Part shown: one piece after another, positions 6,160 through 7,991 of the stretch
Layout of the letters: every line of letters starts with the position of its first letter
How positions within the stretch are numbered: position 1 is the stretch's first letter
Origin: Candidatus Zixiibacteriota bacterium
GTDB lineage: Bacteria; Zixibacteria; MSB-5A5; CAIYYT01
Direction of reading: 5' to 3'
DNA: 7,991 nucleotides
NCBI GenBank assembly: GCA_963205155.1
Contig: CAUJJY010000196.1
Span: 1 to 7,991, forward strand
Notes under the pieces: generated by a model
Database searches by the model: none
Seen by the model: the letters and a program-made list of their open reading frames with translations, nothing else
What the model was told of the DNA's origin: nothing
Position numbers and translations under genes: made by a program

Positions 6160-6173
6160 GGGGGTGATTGTTG
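6160..6173 (+). promoter_or_regulatory. strong ribosome-site-like sequence before alternative TTG starts
   Basis: GGGGGTGAT (6160-6168) matches the extended Shine-Dalgarno GGAGGTGAT except for one G that can still form a G-U pair. It is about 6 nt before the TTG at 6171, in frame with the flavin-reductase-like gene. If used, that protein gains 11-12 residues. The family-based ATG at 6204 has only AGAGAG (6186-6191) upstream. The sequence does not settle which is used. Confidence 0.4.
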
Positions 6174-6203
6174 TTCGCTCCTGCAGAGAGAGTGCTGTAC
6201 GCT

Positions 6204-7169
6204 ATGCTGCAAATTGATCCAAAAAATACTCCGGTCCCGGTCGTACATCAATACCTCCTCGGAGGTGTTGCACCTCGGCCAATTGCTCTGGTTTCAACTT
6301 TGTCCGCCGATGGCGTCCGCAATCTGACACCATTCTCCTTCTTCAATGCCTTTGGTGCGAATCCGCCAATGATCGCCTTCTCGCCTGCCCGTCGTGGCCG
6401 CGATGGAACCCTCAAGGACACGCACAACAATCTGATAGATACCAAGGAGTGCACCGTCCAGGCGGTTACTCATGCCATCTTACACCAGATCAACTTGGCT
6501 TCAGCGGAATTTCCCGCGGATGTCGATGAATTTGTAAAGAGCGGCCTGACTCCAATGGCATCGGTCATAGTTAAACCTGCACGCGTGAAAGAATCGCCAT
6601 TTCAGATGGAGTGCGTTCTTAAGCAGATGGTCCCATTGGGCGAAGGCAAAGCTTCCGGAAACCTGGCGAGTTGTGAAGTCGTAATGATGCACATTGCCGA
6701 GGACATTCTCGATGGGACAATCATCAATCCCGCGCGCATTGATCATGTCGCCCGCAATGGGGGAGACTGGTGGAGCCGGATCACGGGCGACAATGCTTTC
6801 AAACTGGCGAAGCCGGGAAGTGGCGACCTGATCGGTTACGATAGTCTCCCGGAATTCGTTCGCCGATCGCAAGTGTTGTCTGCGAACAATCTGGCGCAAT
6901 TGGCAAACTGGCCTGCAATTCCGACTCTCGATGATGCGCGCGCTCTTACAAATGAAGAATCGAACATCGAGATCTCTCGAGTTACGTTCGAACGCCTTGA
7001 TCGGATCGGTGATTTCACGGCAATGCTAAAGTTGGCGCAGGCCGCGGTTCGCTCCGGCATGAAGAATTTCTATCTGTTTGAGCAAACGGCCAAAACCGCG
7101 CTCGATCACGGTGACGACCGCGACTTTGCCTGGAAGACACTCATACTCGGCAACTTCCTCACTAAATAG
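6204..7169 (+). CDS. flavin-reductase-like (FMN-binding split-barrel) protein, role unknown
   Basis: From the ATG at 6204 the protein has 321 residues. An N-terminal split-barrel flavin-binding domain (about 10-190) contains GVAPRPIALVSTLSADG (21-37), NLTPFSFFNAFGANPP (40-55) and FSPARRGRDGT (59-69), typical of the flavin reductase-like family. SASNL-type text is replaced by SGNLASCEVVMMHI (151-164). After a conserved-looking segment (IGYDSLPEFVRRSQVLSANNL, 210-230) comes a C-terminal part of about 80 residues, predicted helical, without a domain I recognise. The start is uncertain. MLQIDP fits the family N-terminus, but in-frame TTG codons at 6168 and 6171 follow a much stronger ribosome-site sequence at 6160-6168. 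I recall such proteins beside hmgA and hpd in other bacteria, but know of no defined reaction. It lies between the FAH gene and aacS, 4 nt before aacS, so it is almost certainly in the same transcript. Confidence 0.85.
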   Translation: MLQIDPKNTPVPVVHQYLLGGVAPRPIALVSTLSADGVRNLTPFSFFNAFGANPPMIAFSPARRGRDGTLKDTHNNLIDTKECTVQAVTHAILHQINLASAEFPADVDEFVKSGLTPMASVIVKPARVKESPFQMECVLKQMVPLGEGKASGNLASCEVVMMHIAEDILDGTIINPARIDHVARNGGDWWSRITGDNAFKLAKPGSGDLIGYDSLPEFVRRSQVLSANNLAQLANWPAIPTLDDARALTNEESNIEISRVTFERLDRIGDFTAMLKLAQAAVRSGMKNFYLFEQTAKTALDHGDDRDFAWKTLILGNFLTK

Positions 7170-7173
7170 TGCG

Positions 7174-7991
7174 ATGAAAGAACCGATCTGGCGACCAACT
7201 TCAGAACGAATCGCAAACTCCAACCTGACCACATACCGGAAATTCCTTACCGATAATTACGGGCTCGATTTCGACGATTTCACACAGCTCTACCAATGGT
7301 CAATCTCCGACATCCCCAAGTTTTGGGAGTCGATTTGGAAATATGCAGATGTTGTTCACTCGCGTTCCTATGAACGGATCAATGAAGGCAGCCAAATGCT
7401 GGGCAATCGTTGGTTTTCCGGAGCAAAACTCAATTACGCCGAAAATCTGCTTCGTCGTGTGGATAACACACCGGCAATCATCAGTTGGAATGAATCGGGT
7501 GACAAGCGCCGATTGACTTTTCGCGAGTTGCGTACACAGGTCGCCGCTTGTGCCGCTGCCTTGCGCGCAAACGGTATTGTGGCCGGTGACCGTGTCGCAG
7601 CATATATGCCCAACGTGCCGGAGGCCGTCATCATGATGCTGGCGACCACCAGCATCGGCGCAATTTGGTCCTCATGTTCTCCCGACTTTGGCTTGCAGGG
7701 TGTTCTTGACCGGTTTCAGCAGATCGAACCCAAAATCCTTCTCACGGTCGACAGCTATTCTTATCACGGCAAAGTGATCGACCGCAGCGAAATCCTCAAG
7801 CAAATTGTGGATGGATTACCGAGCGTTAAATGCGTCGTAATCAGCGAGCGCAAGTTTCTGACGACCGGTGCGGCCAATCCGAAACTCATCGATTGGAGTG
7901 AATTCGTACAGCCATCTGCGACAGAGCCGGAGTTCGCTCAACTCGACTTCGATCACCCGATTTACATCCTTTATTCGTCAGGTACCACCGG
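7174..7991 (+). CDS. aacS: acetoacetyl-CoA synthetase (acetoacetate-CoA ligase), N-terminal part; 3' end outside window
   Basis: This ATP-dependent ligase activates acetoacetate to acetoacetyl-CoA, the natural next step after fumarylacetoacetate cleavage. The frame is open from the ATG at 7174 to the window edge, 272 complete codons, or about 40% of a usual 650-residue enzyme. Landmarks are MKEPIWRPTSERIANSNL (1-18) and the ACAS N-terminal region with FWESIW (50-55). WFSGAKLNYAENLL (80-93), YMPNVPEAVIMMLA (144-157) and GAIWSSCSPDFG (162-173) follow; the last points to acetoacetyl- rather than acetyl-CoA synthetase. The window stops inside the adenylate-forming P-loop LYSSGTT(G). The gene begins 4 nt after the stop of the flavin-reductase-like gene and has no clear ribosome site, so translational coupling is likely. 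Together with the FAH gene it routes tyrosine carbon into central metabolism. Confidence 0.93.
   Translation, partial: MKEPIWRPTSERIANSNLTTYRKFLTDNYGLDFDDFTQLYQWSISDIPKFWESIWKYADVVHSRSYERINEGSQMLGNRWFSGAKLNYAENLLRRVDNTPAIISWNESGDKRRLTFRELRTQVAACAAALRANGIVAGDRVAAYMPNVPEAVIMMLATTSIGAIWSSCSPDFGLQGVLDRFQQIEPKILLTVDSYSYHGKVIDRSEILKQIVDGLPSVKCVVISERKFLTTGAANPKLIDWSEFVQPSATEPEFAQLDFDHPIYILYSSGTT

Overview
This window looks like the chromosome of a free-living bacterium with roughly balanced base composition (judged by eye, not counted). All supported genes lie on the plus strand. Spacing is tight, Shine-Dalgarno sequences are recognisable at most starts, and there are two good sigma70-type promoters. 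HPPD, the short homogentisate dioxygenase and the flavin-reductase-like protein resemble forms I associate with Bacteroidetes and related FCB-group lineages. However, TTGACA/TATAAT-like promoters and GGAG-type ribosome sites are not typical of Bacteroidetes proper. A candidate phylum near the FCB group (for example Zixibacteria) is a low-confidence guess.

Layout. Positions 1-827 hold the C-terminal half of the DNA-repair ATPase RecN. A tRNA-Ala(GGC) with its own promoter follows at 898-970. A leader of about 230 nt then carries a second promoter and one good hairpin. After it come hpd (4-hydroxyphenylpyruvate dioxygenase, 1204-2322), an intergenic region of 107 nt dominated by a perfect 12-bp inverted repeat with a nested hairpin, a short-form homogentisate 1,2-dioxygenase (2430-3626) and a small DUF3303 protein (3638-3919). 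After 90 nt with a possible weak promoter, a second packed run begins: a HisC-type aminotransferase (4010-5167), a fumarylacetoacetase-type hydrolase overlapping it by 32 nt (5136-6149), a flavin-reductase-like protein (about 6204-7169) and the first 272 codons of acetoacetyl-CoA synthetase (7174 to the window edge).

Together the genes form an aerobic tyrosine (and, after hydroxylation, phenylalanine) catabolic locus. The aminotransferase would give 4-hydroxyphenylpyruvate, Hpd homogentisate, HmgA maleylacetoacetate, the FAH enzyme fumarate plus acetoacetate, and AacS acetoacetyl-CoA. No maleylacetoacetate isomerase is visible. Two proteins in the run, DUF3303 and the flavin-reductase-like protein, have no textbook step in this pathway.

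I found no mobile element, CRISPR array or phage gene. The less explained signals are the structured hpd-hmgA intergenic region, the hairpin in the hpd leader and the two extra proteins.
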